Below, one piece after another: positions 24,469 to 36,480 of a DNA stretch of 64,000 nucleotides. Under the pieces are notes generated by a model. That model was given only the letters and a program-made list of their open reading frames with translations. It did not search any database and had not been told where the DNA came from. Source of the stretch: Corylus avellana (lineage: Eukaryota > Streptophyta > Magnoliopsida > Fagales > Betulaceae); assembly GCF_901000735.1 (NCBI RefSeq), contig NC_081547.1:28693382-28757381 (forward strand), in the 5' to 3' direction. The position numbers were made by a program, and so were the translations under genes. Each line of letters opens with the position of its first letter. The stretch's first letter is position 1.

Positions 24469-25958
24469 TGCAGTAATTCATACTTCCTTTCTATTGCTGG
24501 ATGCCCACTCTTTTTGGTTTAGCACGTTGAGTAAGAGTTGTCCCGTTCTTTTTGGTTCCCGAGTTGTAAAATATTGAACTTTCTGCATCAGTTAGTGTTT
24601 GTCGATAGAAATCATCACATCCTTTAGATTGATTCCTTGTATTCTGATCTTGTAAAACAATATGGAAGTTCCCATTTCAGACTTATACTAGTCTTCTGAA
24701 TAGATTGAAGTTACTTTTTTTTTTTTCTTGGTTAAGTGCCCCTTTTGTGATTTAGCAGGTATGTATATAGGCACATCTTTTCTTCATTCTGAAAGCCAGA
24801 TGAAACTTCCCTTAATTATGTCAAAAATGAAGAATTTTGAGGGTATTGCAGCACCAATATGATATGAAATGAGTAGAAAAGGTTATCCAGAATTTCCCCC
24901 CCATTATTCAAGATATCCTTGTGCTTCTGGCAAAGTTTCCTTAATGGTTGGCAAATCATGTCTTTAGGTTAGGAGTGCAAACTTTTATGCCCATAATATT
25001 GTTTGTTGGAAAGAGAAAATAAAAGACAGAAAACAAGAATGTTAACAAGCTGAGCCTAATAATCTCTCCTCTTAATAGTCTATCAATTTGCTTAGAATTC
25101 AACTATAATTTATCATAGTAGCTAGCCTACTTGTCATGCTGAATTATCTGCCTTGGTATCGCCTATGCTATATTGTAGAAATTAAGGATGTTGGTATACA
25201 AATATATTGGATGCATTGAGGTAGAGACCTTATTAAAACCTGTAGCGTCTAATTTATTTAACTTGGTGATGGCATTCTTAGCATGGAATTAGCATAATAG
25301 CAATCCGTCTGTTCTTGAATAACTTATTTGAGAAGGGTTTCTGTAATCAGTTGTATGAAATTTTATAATAAAATATAAAATGTAAGAAAACATGGACGCA
25401 AGATAGAGAATGAAAAACACAAATTTTGGGGTGATTCGGCCTTAGAGGCCTATATTCACCGCCCGAAAGTGCCCTATAGGGCTGCTTCTTTATTGAATGA
25501 CTTGATTATATGATTGTTGTCACATGGTCTATTTACAGGGAAAATGTGGTAATTGGGGTAGGCCATAAAAAGGATAGATTTGATTACCGATAGACAACTA
25601 AGGTAAATACCTATAAATAAATAAAAAACCTAAATATTCTTGTATGCACATATAAACCAAATTATGTTGTAATGTAGAGAAGGGGTAATAAACTATAAAA
25701 TATGAATAACATAACGATATTATAGTGTTATGCCACCATGACATGACCCCCTCCTTGATTAGAAAATTTAACAATAATGCTAGAAACAATACTTATATCT
25801 CATCATTATTCTATCTTCTTGATGTTTCAGTGTCAATCAACCTTTGAAGTAATTATTGTTTTTTTTTAAAAAAAAAGTCGATGACTGATTGGTATTGCCA
25901 TGCTTGCAAGATGAGAAAATGGTGGAATAAAAGTGTAGTTTTTAGCGTTATTAAAAAC
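24469..25958. other. Convergent 3' region between GT64 and TPR genes
   Basis: The two neighbours point towards each other, so this holds both 3' UTRs. I see no further gene. A stretch near 25370-25500 (GATTCGGCCTTAGAGGCC, then GCCCGAAAGTGCCCTATAGG) resembles plant retroelement sequence but is not classifiable by eye. Confidence 0.4.
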
Positions 25959-28093
25959 TTAATTGTAGTCGTCAAATGATGCATTGAGTGGGAAGCAAGT
26001 CTCTTCACCACCAGTACTCCAAAGGAAATTGGCATACTTGGATGCATGGAAAGGGTTGCCTGGCTCAGCGGCCATTGCTTGCTGGAACCTCTCTTCTGCT
26101 GCCCACAGGTCATTTCGAGCCATCCACAAGAATTCTGCATATCGACTCAGTCCCTCGGCATCGAGTGGTTCCAGAAGCACAGCACGCTTAAAGCACTCTT
26201 CTGCCCTGCAAAACATCAAAAGAGACAACCTCATTAGTCATTAGCAACATCTTTACTCCAACAAATCATAACCCAATGAAAATATGTTCACTTTTCACTA
26301 TCCTAATTGTAAAACATGAATTTCATAAAATTTTAATTAACGTTAAAATATTAATTAAACCAACAAATTTAGTATTTTCAATTCATTTAAGCTCTTGAAA
26401 TAAGTGATGATTTAATTAATAGCAGAGTAAAGGTTTTGAGTTCAAACTCTGACTTCAGAGCTTACGGTCTATTTCAATAAAATATTCTATTTTTAATATG
26501 CAAGCAAAATAACGACATCGGTGAATTAATGGACATAAATTTTCTTCAAGTTGGGTCAGAAAAAACTAAATCTATAAATTTGTCAGTTAGCACATGAAAA
26601 ATATATAATTTTTTCATTAGCATGTGAAAAGACATAATTTTTTATGATATAATTATTAAAAAAACACGTACTCAAAGAAGAAAACTCAAAGGAAATTTGT
26701 GATGAGAGTAAATTAGACACAAACCTGTCATTGTCATGAGCGACGAGGTGGAGGAATTGGGCATAGTTAGCGAGCAGGAGAGGATTATTTGGGTCCTGGT
26801 ATAAACCCATCTGATACGAGAGATCAGTCTTAAAGAAATCCTCATAATCATCTGATTCCGGCTTCACAGTCACCGGCGAAACAAACCGTTGCATTGTTTC
26901 ATGATCAAGAGCCACCCCTCTCATCTCTGCCTGCATCCTCGAAGCTTCCTCCACCATTGATTTCCACAAGTTCATCTCCTCCTCTGCGCTCAACTCCTTT
27001 TTCCCAAACAAACAAGCCTCAGATACCTCATCACCAACATGGCTTACTTTCCCACCACCACCACCATCACGATTTCCTATGCCAGAAGATGAATCGGAAA
27101 ACGACCTGAAATCGTACTTAAACTGGGGTCGATTCTTGTTTTTTGTCTCTGTAATGGCTGCACAAGATATTTCCGGTGTAGCAGCAGCAGTGGTGGCAAT
27201 AACAATGTTGTCGGCCATAGAAGATACCGTGAAATTAGCCAAAAGAATCATCACGTAAATCATAAGAGTCGGCGTCCGCGGAAAAACCTGTTACAATATA
27301 AATTAAAAGATTAATTTCATCATTTTTTTTTTTTTACCATTTTAAACTTTTGAGAAAAACAAATATTTAAGCAAACCTGTTGAAAGAGCCACACGAATGA
27401 TGCATTCAATTCTCTCTGCATGTTATCAATGATCCCCTGTAAATCTTCACAGTAGAGAGTTTCCCTTATATGCAGCGCGTAGCTCTGAATCTCTCGAATC
27501 ATAAATACCATTGAAGAGAATGCTCTGTTCACAGAACAGTTGTTGAGGTCCCCTGCTTCTTTCAAACTCTCTTCCCATTGTTGCTTCCTCTTGATTATGC
27601 GAAGCGACAGGGGAATTTCCACCCTGTTCGCTCTCTGTTCAATGCTCATGCGAATAATCTCATCTCTCTCCGGCCACGGCGGTGGCTCAGGCTGAATTCC
27701 TAGCAAAGAAGGCCCCAAAGATTCCAGCTTCAAAGTTCCAGTGCGTCTCGTTTTTCCAGAGATCTCCCATACGGTGGAAGCACTTTCCTTATCAACTTCG
27801 TCACCATTATCAGGCGGATTGAACCTCTTTTTCGACAATTCCTCATCTGGGAATTCATCAAAATTTGCACTACAAGCTCGCTTCATACCGTTTCTTCTGG
27901 AATGACATGACGGGAAATGAGCGGGCTGATACGCTAATCCACATGCAAGGGATTTATTGCGTTCACAATATACTTTCAACCATGAAGAAGAAGATTTGTC
28001 GGCTGGTTTTGGAGCAGGGCAGAGTAAAGAAGGAACCGTAAGCTGAAAAGTCTGCCAACTCTTCAGCCTTGGACAGAGTACCTTCAATGCCAT
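25959..28093 (-). CDS. TPR-like superfamily protein, 508 aa, three exons
   Basis: Exons (minus strand) are 28093-27377, 27287-26725 and 26205-25959; GT-AG junctions, 509 codons with the stop. The N-terminus (MALKVLCPRLKSWQTFQL, rich in S, K and P) could be a transit peptide. Residues about 105-215 carry a conserved plant block: WEISGKTRRTGTLKLESLG, QPEPPPWPERDEIIRMS, then EIPLSLRIIKRKQQW. A hydrophobic segment (MIYVMILLANFTVSS) begins near residue 248. The last 110 residues form tandem TPR-like helices with an N-P-L-L-L-A-N-Y-A-Q-F-L pattern: DPNNPLLLANYAQFL, then AEECFKRAVLLEPLDAEGLS, then AEERFQQAMAAEPGNPFHAS. The architecture resembles uncharacterised Arabidopsis proteins of the At2g29670/At1g07280 group; that assignment is from memory. 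TPR arrays usually bind proteins; no enzymatic role is suggested. Confidence 0.85.
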
Positions 28094-28310
28094 AACCAGC
28101 TGTCAACCCTCAATCTGCTGAAGAAAAAACAGAGCACCCATAAGCAAAGCAGAGCACAGAGACAAAACTGGTTAGCGATTAATGCAGAAAAGGCAGGCAT
28201 AGCTGTTGACTATCAGAGTTCATGCAATCCCGTGTAGAAAGGTCTCTCATTACCTATAAACACGAGTTAAAAATAGCTTTTCGTGTTACATCTAAATCTA
28301 AATAAATCTC

Positions 28311-28408
28311 TTTCACCTGCGATTTTGTTGGTCAAAAGTACAGATTCACAGAAAAAGCATTTCACCTGCGATTTTGTTGGCCAAAAGTGTATTTTTAAAC
28401 AGAATCCC
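28311..28408. repeat. Tandem 49-bp repeat upstream of the TPR gene
   Basis: TTTCACCTGCGATTTTGTTG starts at 28311 and again at 28360; both are followed by G(T/C)CAAAAGT and a diverged AGA(A)TC...AGAAAAA tail. It sits about 220-310 bases before the TPR start codon, so it is in the 5' UTR or promoter. Confidence 0.8.
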
Positions 28409-30456
28409 AGAAAAAACATCTCATTTTAAATTGTGTTATTAAAATCAGATTCCAAAATTTTAAAGGTTGATTAGGTTTTAAATCCAAACGAACCCATGTA
28501 GTCAAAGGGTCACAATCCAGCATATGATATCTTTATTAATGGTTTTGGATTTTGTAATTGATTTTGTGGGTTGTTCATGTTAATGTTTTTATTTTGAATA
28601 CAGAAAACAAAAATTTTAACAAAGACAACCATTGATGCCTTTGTTGCACAAATTCAAAACTAACCTAAAAGAAAATTGCATACATACTTATATATGTATA
28701 TAGTTTCTGCATCAGAAACTCACATAGATATCATGGGATCTTCGAGTAGGACAGATTCGAAGCTCGGAGAAGATGAAAATGGTCTTTTAGCTCTGGCTAT
28801 GGGAAATTTTCCTTTATAGGAAGAAAATGTTTTACAGGGGAAAATCAAATAAATCCCAGCCCCCAGGAGGTTGAGCCTGTATTCTCTGGCTATATGGTAT
28901 CACACGTAGGGGGCCTGGTGACATAAAAGGAAAAACGTTTTTAAGGTTATTTCTTGACCAGTACATTGGCTGACAAAGTTAAACATGTGAGTGAGAGGTA
29001 TTATGATCTACACGTGGCCGTTAATGCTTTTAGTTTTCCGAGTCATGTGAACGGCCTTTTTCACAGGAGAATAACTTCTTTAAAATTGTGCACAAACTAA
29101 ATTTTTTGTGCCCTCTAATGAGAGGTTAACACATCAGTTTAGAACAAGAAAAGCAAATGCACCCAAAACATAGGATCTAACCTCTAAAATCCCTCGTCTA
29201 CTACAATTTCATAGAAAAACCATATCTCCTACCTCGAAGGAAAAACTGCAACAGATTGAGATGGTGATAAAGATTGGTTTGATTCAAGTTCTTCGTGTTT
29301 TTATGTTTACCAAAAAACCTCTTCAAAGTTAAGCTCTTTTCCATTCTTTCTTTTCTGCTTCTTATTATGTTTGCTTTCTACTCTCCCCAAAGTAGGGTAT
29401 TAATAATCTGTTTCTGGACGAGGATTTGCCCCACCTCAATGATTTTGATTTGCTTTGTTCTTCTTAAGGGTGAAGTTGGGTGGAAGGGGGTAGCCTGCGG
29501 ATGGCTGCATTTGTTTTTTCAATTTTACCATGCATAGAGTCAGATGCAAGGGAATCAAACAAATTGAATATTTTCGGTCGAACTAATAACACAAAGAACT
29601 TGAATCAAACTAGTCTTAATTACTATCTTCTGTTTCAGTTTTTCTGAGTGTATTTACTTTTGTTGTTCGAGACAAATGTATCAATCTCTCATTGAATAGC
29701 ACAAATGGCTTAGTTTGTGACACAACCTTATAGAAGTCATTCTCTTTTCACAAACCAAACATCATGGACGACGCTCTCGACACCTGAAACTTCTCAGTCA
29801 AAGTAATGCAATTTATAAACATTGAAACCACAATTCAAGGCCTGATTTATTGCCAGAGTTGGCTATGGTCTTAGGCAAGCCCAATCCATCACTAACCACC
29901 CATAAGCATGAGCCTATATGAGGCAAAACTGGTCTTCTTAGAAATAGTGCTGAGGACCAGATTTCAACCCTACCTCGATCATGTCTACGTTCCCAGTGGT
30001 GGGGAAGGGGGGGGGGGTCGTTTCAAGAACTGCCTGTTCGTTTATGGGAGCAGAGACCGACCGTATCCGTCTCTAACATATGAATGCCATTTCGGATGGC
30101 CGCCTTAAAAGTCTCGACGATAATCTTATTTCAAACCTCAAGGACACGCATTATAATCATCGTCGTTGGGTTCACTTTAGGCTTTTGACTTAGAACCGGG
30201 TTCGTAGAATGGGCAAAACCGCAAGGACATTATCTCAACTATCATAGTTTCTTTATCAGTAAGATCATTTATCTTTGATTTTAGTCTCTACCAAATTCTC
30301 CACAACGAAAAAAAAATTAAAATTGTTGGGCTAATATTGATTTGATGTATACTATATTGTGTCTACTCCCACAAACACAGCCAGGGGAAATACTCCAAGC
30401 ACAAGTGAAAATTTGCATCATCCAAGCGTAGTTATCGACAAAGTTTTTCTTTAAAT
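28409..30456. other. Intergenic, no gene supported
   Basis: The left part is the upstream region of the TPR gene. A GC-richer patch at 29880-30190 contains a G run (30001-30018) and a frame of 66 codons with no recognisable product. It may be an old mobile-element fragment. Confidence 0.4.
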
Positions 30457-30655
30457 TGGGTTGGAAGAATTTCTTTCAACCTAGTCTATAAATGTGATAT
30501 GTGTTCTTTAAGTATGTGAAATGCACATATTTTTTAATAGTAGGAATAAAGTTAGAATAAATTTTATTAAAAACTCATATGCATCTCACATGTTATTAAA
30601 AAAAGGAACACGTATCAATTTTATAGATTAAGTTAAAAAAAATTCTTCCATATCC
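30457..30655. mobile_element. Foldback MITE of about 200 bp
   Basis: The left arm GGGTTGGAAGAATTTCTTTC, continuing AACCTAGTCTATAAA, matches the reverse complement of the right arm (GGGATATGGAAGAATTTTTT, continuing TTAACTTAATCTATAAA). The match extends into GATATGTGTTC / GATACGTGTTCC. No clear target duplication is visible, so the boundaries are approximate. A partial relative lies at about 31275-31365. Confidence 0.65.
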
Positions 30656-31274
30656 CATAATTATTAATTATTATATCGATTTATCGTTTTACGAATAAGA
30701 TAAATCATAATAGCCATTTTCTCTCTATCCCATGCGTCCTCGGGCCAGACGTGGACATGCATAAATCCTTCCCCACAGTATACATCGTCAATTCAGTAAT
30801 TATTTTTTCATATTTCTTGTCAATCCCCAAGTTGGCAATTTGCCAAGCCTCTATATATACTATGCCCACATAAATTATTATTTATTTATTTATTTATTTT
30901 GAAGTATATATGCCCACATAAATTAGATACCCACTTCCAAATAAGCAAATCACCCACTGCTTCCTTGTCTCAGATAATTTCGCATATCTTCCTGCCTTGT
31001 TAACAAGTTTCAAATACCAACTACTACATGCTTCGTCTTAATCCTAATTTCACGTCTACTTTGCCCTACCCTTATACGATAACGACCAACCCTAGCAAAT
31101 TCGTTATCACTCTTTTTTATTCTTTTTCATTTTTCAAAATTAAGATTGAAAAATTTAACATGCAATTTTGATACATGTTACATATATAAGATTTTCAGAC
31201 ATTAAGTTACCGGAATAACTAAAAAATTCGAATTTAGGCATTATTAAGGCAACCTAAAAAACTTTATCTTACTT

Positions 31275-31365
31275 CGTTTCTCAAGCATGTGTTTTTTACG
31301 TGTTTTCATAGAACACATGTTATTTTTATAGACTCAATTAGAAGAATTCTTCGAACCCAGTTTTA
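31275..31365. mobile_element. Half copy of the preceding MITE family
   Basis: TTTTATAGACTCAATTAGAA, then GAATTCTTCGAACCC, aligns with the right arm of the element ending at 30655. Only one arm is evident. Confidence 0.45.
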
Positions 31366-31804
31366 AAAAAAAAAGAAACTCCTAAAAAACTTCATCATCT
31401 TGACTTTGGAGGAAAACTACGGTCCTCATTTTTTGATCGTATAGCATTCTTATGTGCCTTTTGTTAGAGTTTGTGTTATATGTTTTTTTTTTTTTTGCTG
31501 TAATTGAAGGATACTCTTCGAAGTTTAGACCATAATTGGTTGATTGGTTCATGAAGAGTTGGAAGAGCAATTGATAAACACGTTCATAAAAAAAAGCTAT
31601 AAAAATTTTACATGAAGAGCTAATTCATGAACTAATGGTACAAGTGACACAAAATTCACCAAAAAAAATAAGTACAACAATACAAAGAATTAATTTAACT
31701 TTTTCATCTTTCAAGTGTGTAAACCTAGCGCTAGTAGTTGGAGTCAGACGAGTTGACCTCAGGTCAAACCGAGTCAGACTCGCTGTGTTCTCCGAGTCCA
31801 CCTC
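31366..31804. other. 3' flank of HSPRO
   Basis: This probably contains the 3' UTR and polyadenylation region of the leftward-reading HSPRO gene. It is AT-rich with no other feature recognised. Confidence 0.45.
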
Positions 31805-33205
31805 CTATCCGAGCCGCACCCCACCGTGTTCGTGGCTCCAAAAATCCCCCAGAAACGTCTTTGCCGCGTCCAAACTCGGGAAATAAGTGGGCTCCATGAA
31901 GATTTGAGTCAGCGAGTCGACCGAGTCGGAACTAACCACAACTCGGTTTGCGTTGGCCTCCAAGCTGCCCATCATCACCACGAGCACTTGCTTGTACGCG
32001 AAGAAGAACCTCTTCATCGCCGACTCAATCGCCTGCAGAGCCTGAAGCAGGTGAATCTTGTCGAACTCTTTCTTCTCGCCGTAGAGCTTCATCGCCGCCT
32101 CCTGGATCCTGGGCCCACCCATGGGGTCCACCTCCACGCCGAGAATGGCCGGCACCTTCTGCTTCAGCTCTTTGCACTGCTTCGTGATCTCCACGAGACC
32201 CCTTGATCTGAAGCAAAACGGCGCCGTCTCGCTCAACGACTTGATGCACAACTGGTTCTTGAGCCTCAGAAAATCGTCCGGATCCATCAGGAGGTGAAGA
32301 TCGTCGATCTCGGCTAGAAGCTTCCAGATCCGTTCAATCAGATAACAATCACTCGCGGCCTTTTCAAAATCTTTGCTGTCCACTCGCTCTGCGACTCGCT
32401 TCAAGAGCTGTTGCGACACATGGATCCACGATTCCAGGATTTGGTGCGTGGTGTACACCGCCCGGTTCTCCTGATTGTCGATGTGATCGCTCGGACTCCT
32501 CTTCAGGGCGTGGAGCTCGCTCGGCTTGCACACCAAGTCGTACTCGAGGTTCGGCTTGCCGGCGAGATTCGGTTCGCCTAAGCCGAGGGTGTACGGACAT
32601 CTCAGCATCTCGCACTCGATGGAGTAGAGGATCTTCTGCGCTACGTCCTCGGCTTTGTGCCAGGTGGCGAGCCTAGGGAGGAGGCTGGCCTCGCTGATGC
32701 GGCTCACAACGGCTGTCTCACCTGGAGGCTTCCACACCTCGGCGTAGCTCCCGTTGCGAGCCAGTACTCCGTTGGATGACCTGAGATCAACGATCGGAGC
32801 CGTCCTTCCACATGTCCCTTCATCCTCGCATATGTTAGCGATAAGCTCTATCTGAGCCGTCGCAAGCGACTCGAGCCTCCGCTTCCACTCGCGGCGGTTC
32901 GCGTACGGCCTCGGGTCCGACAACACCGTTGAGACAAACCGGAACGAAATCTCCAAAGCTTGCAAGGCTGGTTTCAAAACAGGCTCGTTTCTCCAACTGG
33001 GAAACTCTTCGGAGCTCCAAAGCTTCCGTAGCTCCGGCAGTCGAAGATAGTTTTCGTAAGCGGTGGAAGCCGTGGCGGAAGCAGGGGAAATCTCGGCGGC
33101 ACGGAAAGAAAACGGTAAGGAAACTTGGAGCTTATTGGAGAGTTTCGGGGATTTGCTTTGCATGTCGGTCGAGACGATCTTTGCTTTCCAATCCATATCA
33201 ACCAT
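31805..33205 (-). CDS. HSPRO2: HSPRO (Hs1pro-1-like, nematode-resistance protein-like), 466 aa, intronless
   Basis: This is a plant-specific protein. Members include sugar beet Hs1pro-1, linked to cyst nematode resistance, and Arabidopsis HSPRO1/2, which interact with a SnRK1 kinase subunit and support basal defence. It is a single 467-codon frame with no intron, typical of the family. Conserved blocks include AYENYLRLPELRKLW, ISFRFVSTVLSDPRPYANRR, LGLGEPNLAGKPNLEYDLVC, VYTTHQILESWIHVSQQLLK, DDLHLLMDPDDFLRLKNQL, ILGVEVDPMGGPRIQEAAM and LTQIFMEPTYFPSLDAAKTF. The start chosen is MVDMDWKAKIVS at 33205, the conserved N-terminus. The frame stays open to an ATG at 33289, but the TATA box at 33304-33311 puts that ATG at or upstream of the likely transcription start. 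The coding part is much richer in G and C than its surroundings. Which HSPRO paralogue it is remains uncertain. Confidence 0.94.
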   Translation of the reverse strand: MVDMDWKAKIVSTDMQSKSPKLSNKLQVSLPFSFRAAEISPASATASTAYENYLRLPELRKLWSSEEFPSWRNEPVLKPALQALEISFRFVSTVLSDPRPYANRREWKRRLESLATAQIELIANICEDEGTCGRTAPIVDLRSSNGVLARNGSYAEVWKPPGETAVVSRISEASLLPRLATWHKAEDVAQKILYSIECEMLRCPYTLGLGEPNLAGKPNLEYDLVCKPSELHALKRSPSDHIDNQENRAVYTTHQILESWIHVSQQLLKRVAERVDSKDFEKAASDCYLIERIWKLLAEIDDLHLLMDPDDFLRLKNQLCIKSLSETAPFCFRSRGLVEITKQCKELKQKVPAILGVEVDPMGGPRIQEAAMKLYGEKKEFDKIHLLQALQAIESAMKRFFFAYKQVLVVMMGSLEANANRVVVSSDSVDSLTQIFMEPTYFPSLDAAKTFLGDFWSHEHGGVRLG

Positions 33206-33303
33206 TCTTAAACTGTGAGAAATTGAAGCGAAAGGGAAACGATAATCGCAATATTTATTTCTGGGTTTCTTTGAATTTTGAGGAACCAAGCTTCACAGAG
33301 AGG

Positions 33304-33311
33304 TATTTATA
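33304..33311 (-). promoter_or_regulatory. TATA box of HSPRO
   Basis: TATAAATA on the minus strand lies about 100 bases upstream of the chosen ATG. The predicted transcription start is near 33275-33280, which excludes the longer ATG at 33289 as the initiation codon. Confidence 0.65.
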
Positions 33312-35598
33312 GGCCACATGGAAAATATTGAACAGCTAAAAGGCGTGTGGACTGTGGAACGAGGGTTTGAGCACGAAGAACGAGGCTTTTCAAAGTCACG
33401 TTGGTCTGGATAATTAAAATTAAAAAAATAAATAGAATAATAATGATTTTTTTAATTTTTAGTATAAAAATATCCAAAAAAGAAAAGTAGAAATGGGCAC
33501 TCCAAGCTTATCCATTAAACCTAACGTAGAAGGAGTCGAGGTGTCTTTGCACGTACAAGGAGGAAGCTGCCCTCGTTGGAACCTAAGAATAGAATCGTTG
33601 AAGTTGGACCTGGGTCCTGTACAGTTCAATTAAGGCCGCGTAGGAGGGGTTGATCTCCTGGACCTCTTCTTTCTGTGTTCCTGGTCTCAAACTCAAATCT
33701 TATTTCGCCACGTTTCATGATTGGAATAAGCAACGCTGTGATTGGGTCCGCATAGTTTGATGTTATAGGCGTGGTGCAAAGGAGCGTTACTCCGGTGTTT
33801 TCCTAGGATGCTTCCTCAGTGATCCTTACCGATTCCAGTTGTTGATATGCTTACTGGTTTGACACAAAGTTCTGCGCCCGCAATCACGAGCGCTTTGATT
33901 GTCGTTTTACTAGGAAAGCAGAACTCAGAACTTTGTCCGTGCTTTTCGGAAAAATGCACAATTTTACAGAAATTATAAATTTCTCAAATCATAAAATTTA
34001 GATCATTGTTTAGGCAATAAAAAAAAAGTGCGTATTAAAAAGATTACGTGTTATAAGACAACCAAAAAGATAAAACAAAAGGACAGTTTTTGACTTAATG
34101 TTTTTTTACAACAAACCTCAATTCCCAACTATAATATGTCACGTTTTTAATAGACGATATTTTTCTAAGTCGCTTACGAAATTATAAAAATATACTCAAT
34201 TCTCAATTATATTATGTAACATTTTTCAAGTATTTTGATACGTACCTAAAAACGGTCTAAATTTTGTAGATTGAGAATCTATAATTTTCTCAAAATTGTA
34301 AGAGATCTTGATTCTTGGTGTTTTTAGTTAAAAAAGAAAAAATCACCATTGTGGTACCCATAATTCAATGGTAAATTTGCAAATGTCTTGTACGGAGATG
34401 AGCAAAAATTATGTAGAAGAATGAAACAAAACATTTCTCCTTTATTAAAGAATCATGATAATTTTCATAAATGTATTTTAAATGGTTCGTTTTATTTTTT
34501 TTAATAATAAATTACTTGACTCTAATTATGTGCCGACACATATTAAGGTATAAAGAATTATATAAGTGTAGATTTTTTTTAAGATCTCATGCGCCCACAA
34601 AGAGGAGAAAACTCAAAACCGATTGATTTCATCGGATTAACATTGATAATGAGTGGACTAAAACAAACCAATTGGATTAGATTTTGCCTTCTCAGGTTAT
34701 ATTCAAGCCAAGCAACTTCGTTAAACTGTAATGGACAAAAAGAATGAGAAAAATAATAGAGCAACTTGGCTTTGTTTAGGATAAGGTTGAGCAATTAGAT
34801 TAGGTTTGATTAGTTTACTTTTATTCATTGGACCACCAAATGTTGAGCCCAAAAGGCACGCCAAAAATATTTATTTGTTTTTGATTCATTTATCCATCTT
34901 GTTAGCATGAAGCTAAGGATTCAGGGTCACCACTAAATTGGTCCAACTTATGAAATCAAAGGAGTAAAAACATTAATAAAATGCCAATTTGGACATGGAC
35001 ACAGAATCTTTTGCAACATATTCCTCCATCAAAAGACGACTTTGCTAGAACAAACCCATTTAAGCAACAAACTCTTGGCATTGTTTTTGTTTGCCTTTTC
35101 TTTCTCCTTTTTACCTATCAATAAAGAAAAGAGTCCCATTCAAGTTGTTGCGTATGTGACAATTACCAATATTGCTTCTCCACCTCCCTAATTCCGTAGT
35201 GTTTGTCAACATCAAAAAGTGCAGCTTCACCAAACTATGATGAAGAGTTATTTTACCATAGAAATGGATTAGATAATCTGGTTACCCTATCAAGTTACCA
35301 AGTTGGAATGCCCTATGCTAACCACAATATAGCTAGGGTAGTAATTAGACCACATCTATATTTACCTAACTTCTTCCCCCCCACCCCCCAAAAAAAATAA
35401 AATTACCTAACTTCTTTTCATTCTCCTTTTTCTACTTTTCCTTTAACGATATATGGATAGGTGACAAATACAAGTACTTAATATGAGAAAGATTGACTGC
35501 TACCCCGCCGACATAGTCTGAGCAAGTGGCTAAACAGTTTTAACAGATACAGAATAATCCAAATAAGTGCTTGTACCTAGTTAGATAAAGGACACACC
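33312..35598. other. Upstream region of HSPRO
   Basis: No gene is visible. A GC-richer patch near 33770-33930 holds short inverted motifs (AAAGTTCTGCG facing AACTCAGAACTTTG) that may be a mobile-element remnant. The rest is AT-rich. Confidence 0.4.
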
Positions 35599-35750
35599 TA
35601 GGGTTGGCAGGTTGGGTTCGGGTCTACCCACTTGACCTGCCAACTCATTAAGGGTTAACTTGAATATGACCTACTAATAACCCGACACGATTCGTTTGAC
35701 TCGTTAAAACCTAAACATGACCAATTAATTGCACCCAACCTGGTTTATGC
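35599..35750 (+). mobile_element. hAT-like terminal fragment
   Basis: TAGGGTTGGCAGGTTGGGTT is followed by CGGGTCTACCC, then AACCCGACACGATTCG. This is the sequence style of hAT element ends in plants (TAGGGNTGGCA with GGGTT/AACCC subrepeats). The other end and target duplication were not found. Confidence 0.45.
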
Positions 35751-36136
35751 CTTCAAATTCCTTTTAACAATTTTGCTGGGGTGTACCTATTATGACTTTT
35801 ACTTTTCTTAATACAGTAGCTCAACAACCCAAAAAAAATATATTTTCTTCCCAAAAGAGAAAAACAGGCGAAAAGAATTAAAGTAGAGGATATTAACAAT
35901 CGATCTTTTCATCCAAAAGAGCAATTTCTCTTGTTATTCCCGTTCAGATTATTGGGACTGGTTCCAAATGGGTTTTGGATAAGCTTAAGCTAGCGCCCCA
36001 TTCCCTTTGTCCCATTCCCACATGACTGCTCTGCCCTCGGTTCAAAGGTGGGCGAAAGAAGCTTCACTTAGTTGGACTCAATCTCCCCGCGTTTAGCGCT
36101 CCAGAAAATCGCCGATCCCACCGCCGCTGATTGGTA

Positions 36137-36480
36137 CACGTGTCGCTCACAATTTCGCTCCTCCAAAAGCTCAAAAAAAAAAGAAAAAAAAAAGACTCCC
36201 TCCCGCCTCCACACCCCACAGAGGTAGTGGCCTCCAACTCGGCAAACGTTTGGCGCCAACTAACCACGCGGGGAAAGCATGTGACCTGCCCCCTCTCCCC
36301 GACACGTGGCGTGGCCATCACGTGCCTCACACCCACTAGGCCACTATTATCCATTTACCCACTCTGCCTGTCTGGTCTAGGTGGCCGGATCAAGTTTCAT
36401 TGGCGGTGCCAACCCAGCCGCTCAGGATCATGACACGTGGTAAATACAGTTGGTCCCTTAACGGTTATGTGGCTTACACG
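36137..36480. promoter_or_regulatory. Cluster of four CACGTG (G-box/ABRE) sites, about 3 kb upstream of HSPRO
   Basis: Perfect CACGTG hexamers lie at 36137-36142, 36303-36308, 36319-36324 and 36434-36439. Two are in the ABRE-like context GACACGTGG, and a further ACGT core lies at the 36480 boundary. The stretch is also GC-rich compared with its flanks. Plant bZIP and bHLH factors bind such sites. The nearest gene reading away from it is HSPRO (start 33205). No gene adjoins it on the right before the 3' end of P0. Confidence 0.6.

Noticed and set aside
30001..30108. G-rich frame encoding GGEGGGGR
   Set aside because: Created by a G homopolymer; no gene context.
33206..33289. Longer N-terminus for HSPRO
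   Set aside because: Not part of the conserved family start and located at or before the predicted transcription start.
36064..36433. Overlapping frames of about 100 codons on both strands around the G-box cluster
   Set aside because: Compositional by-product of GC-rich sequence; no domain and no conserved start.
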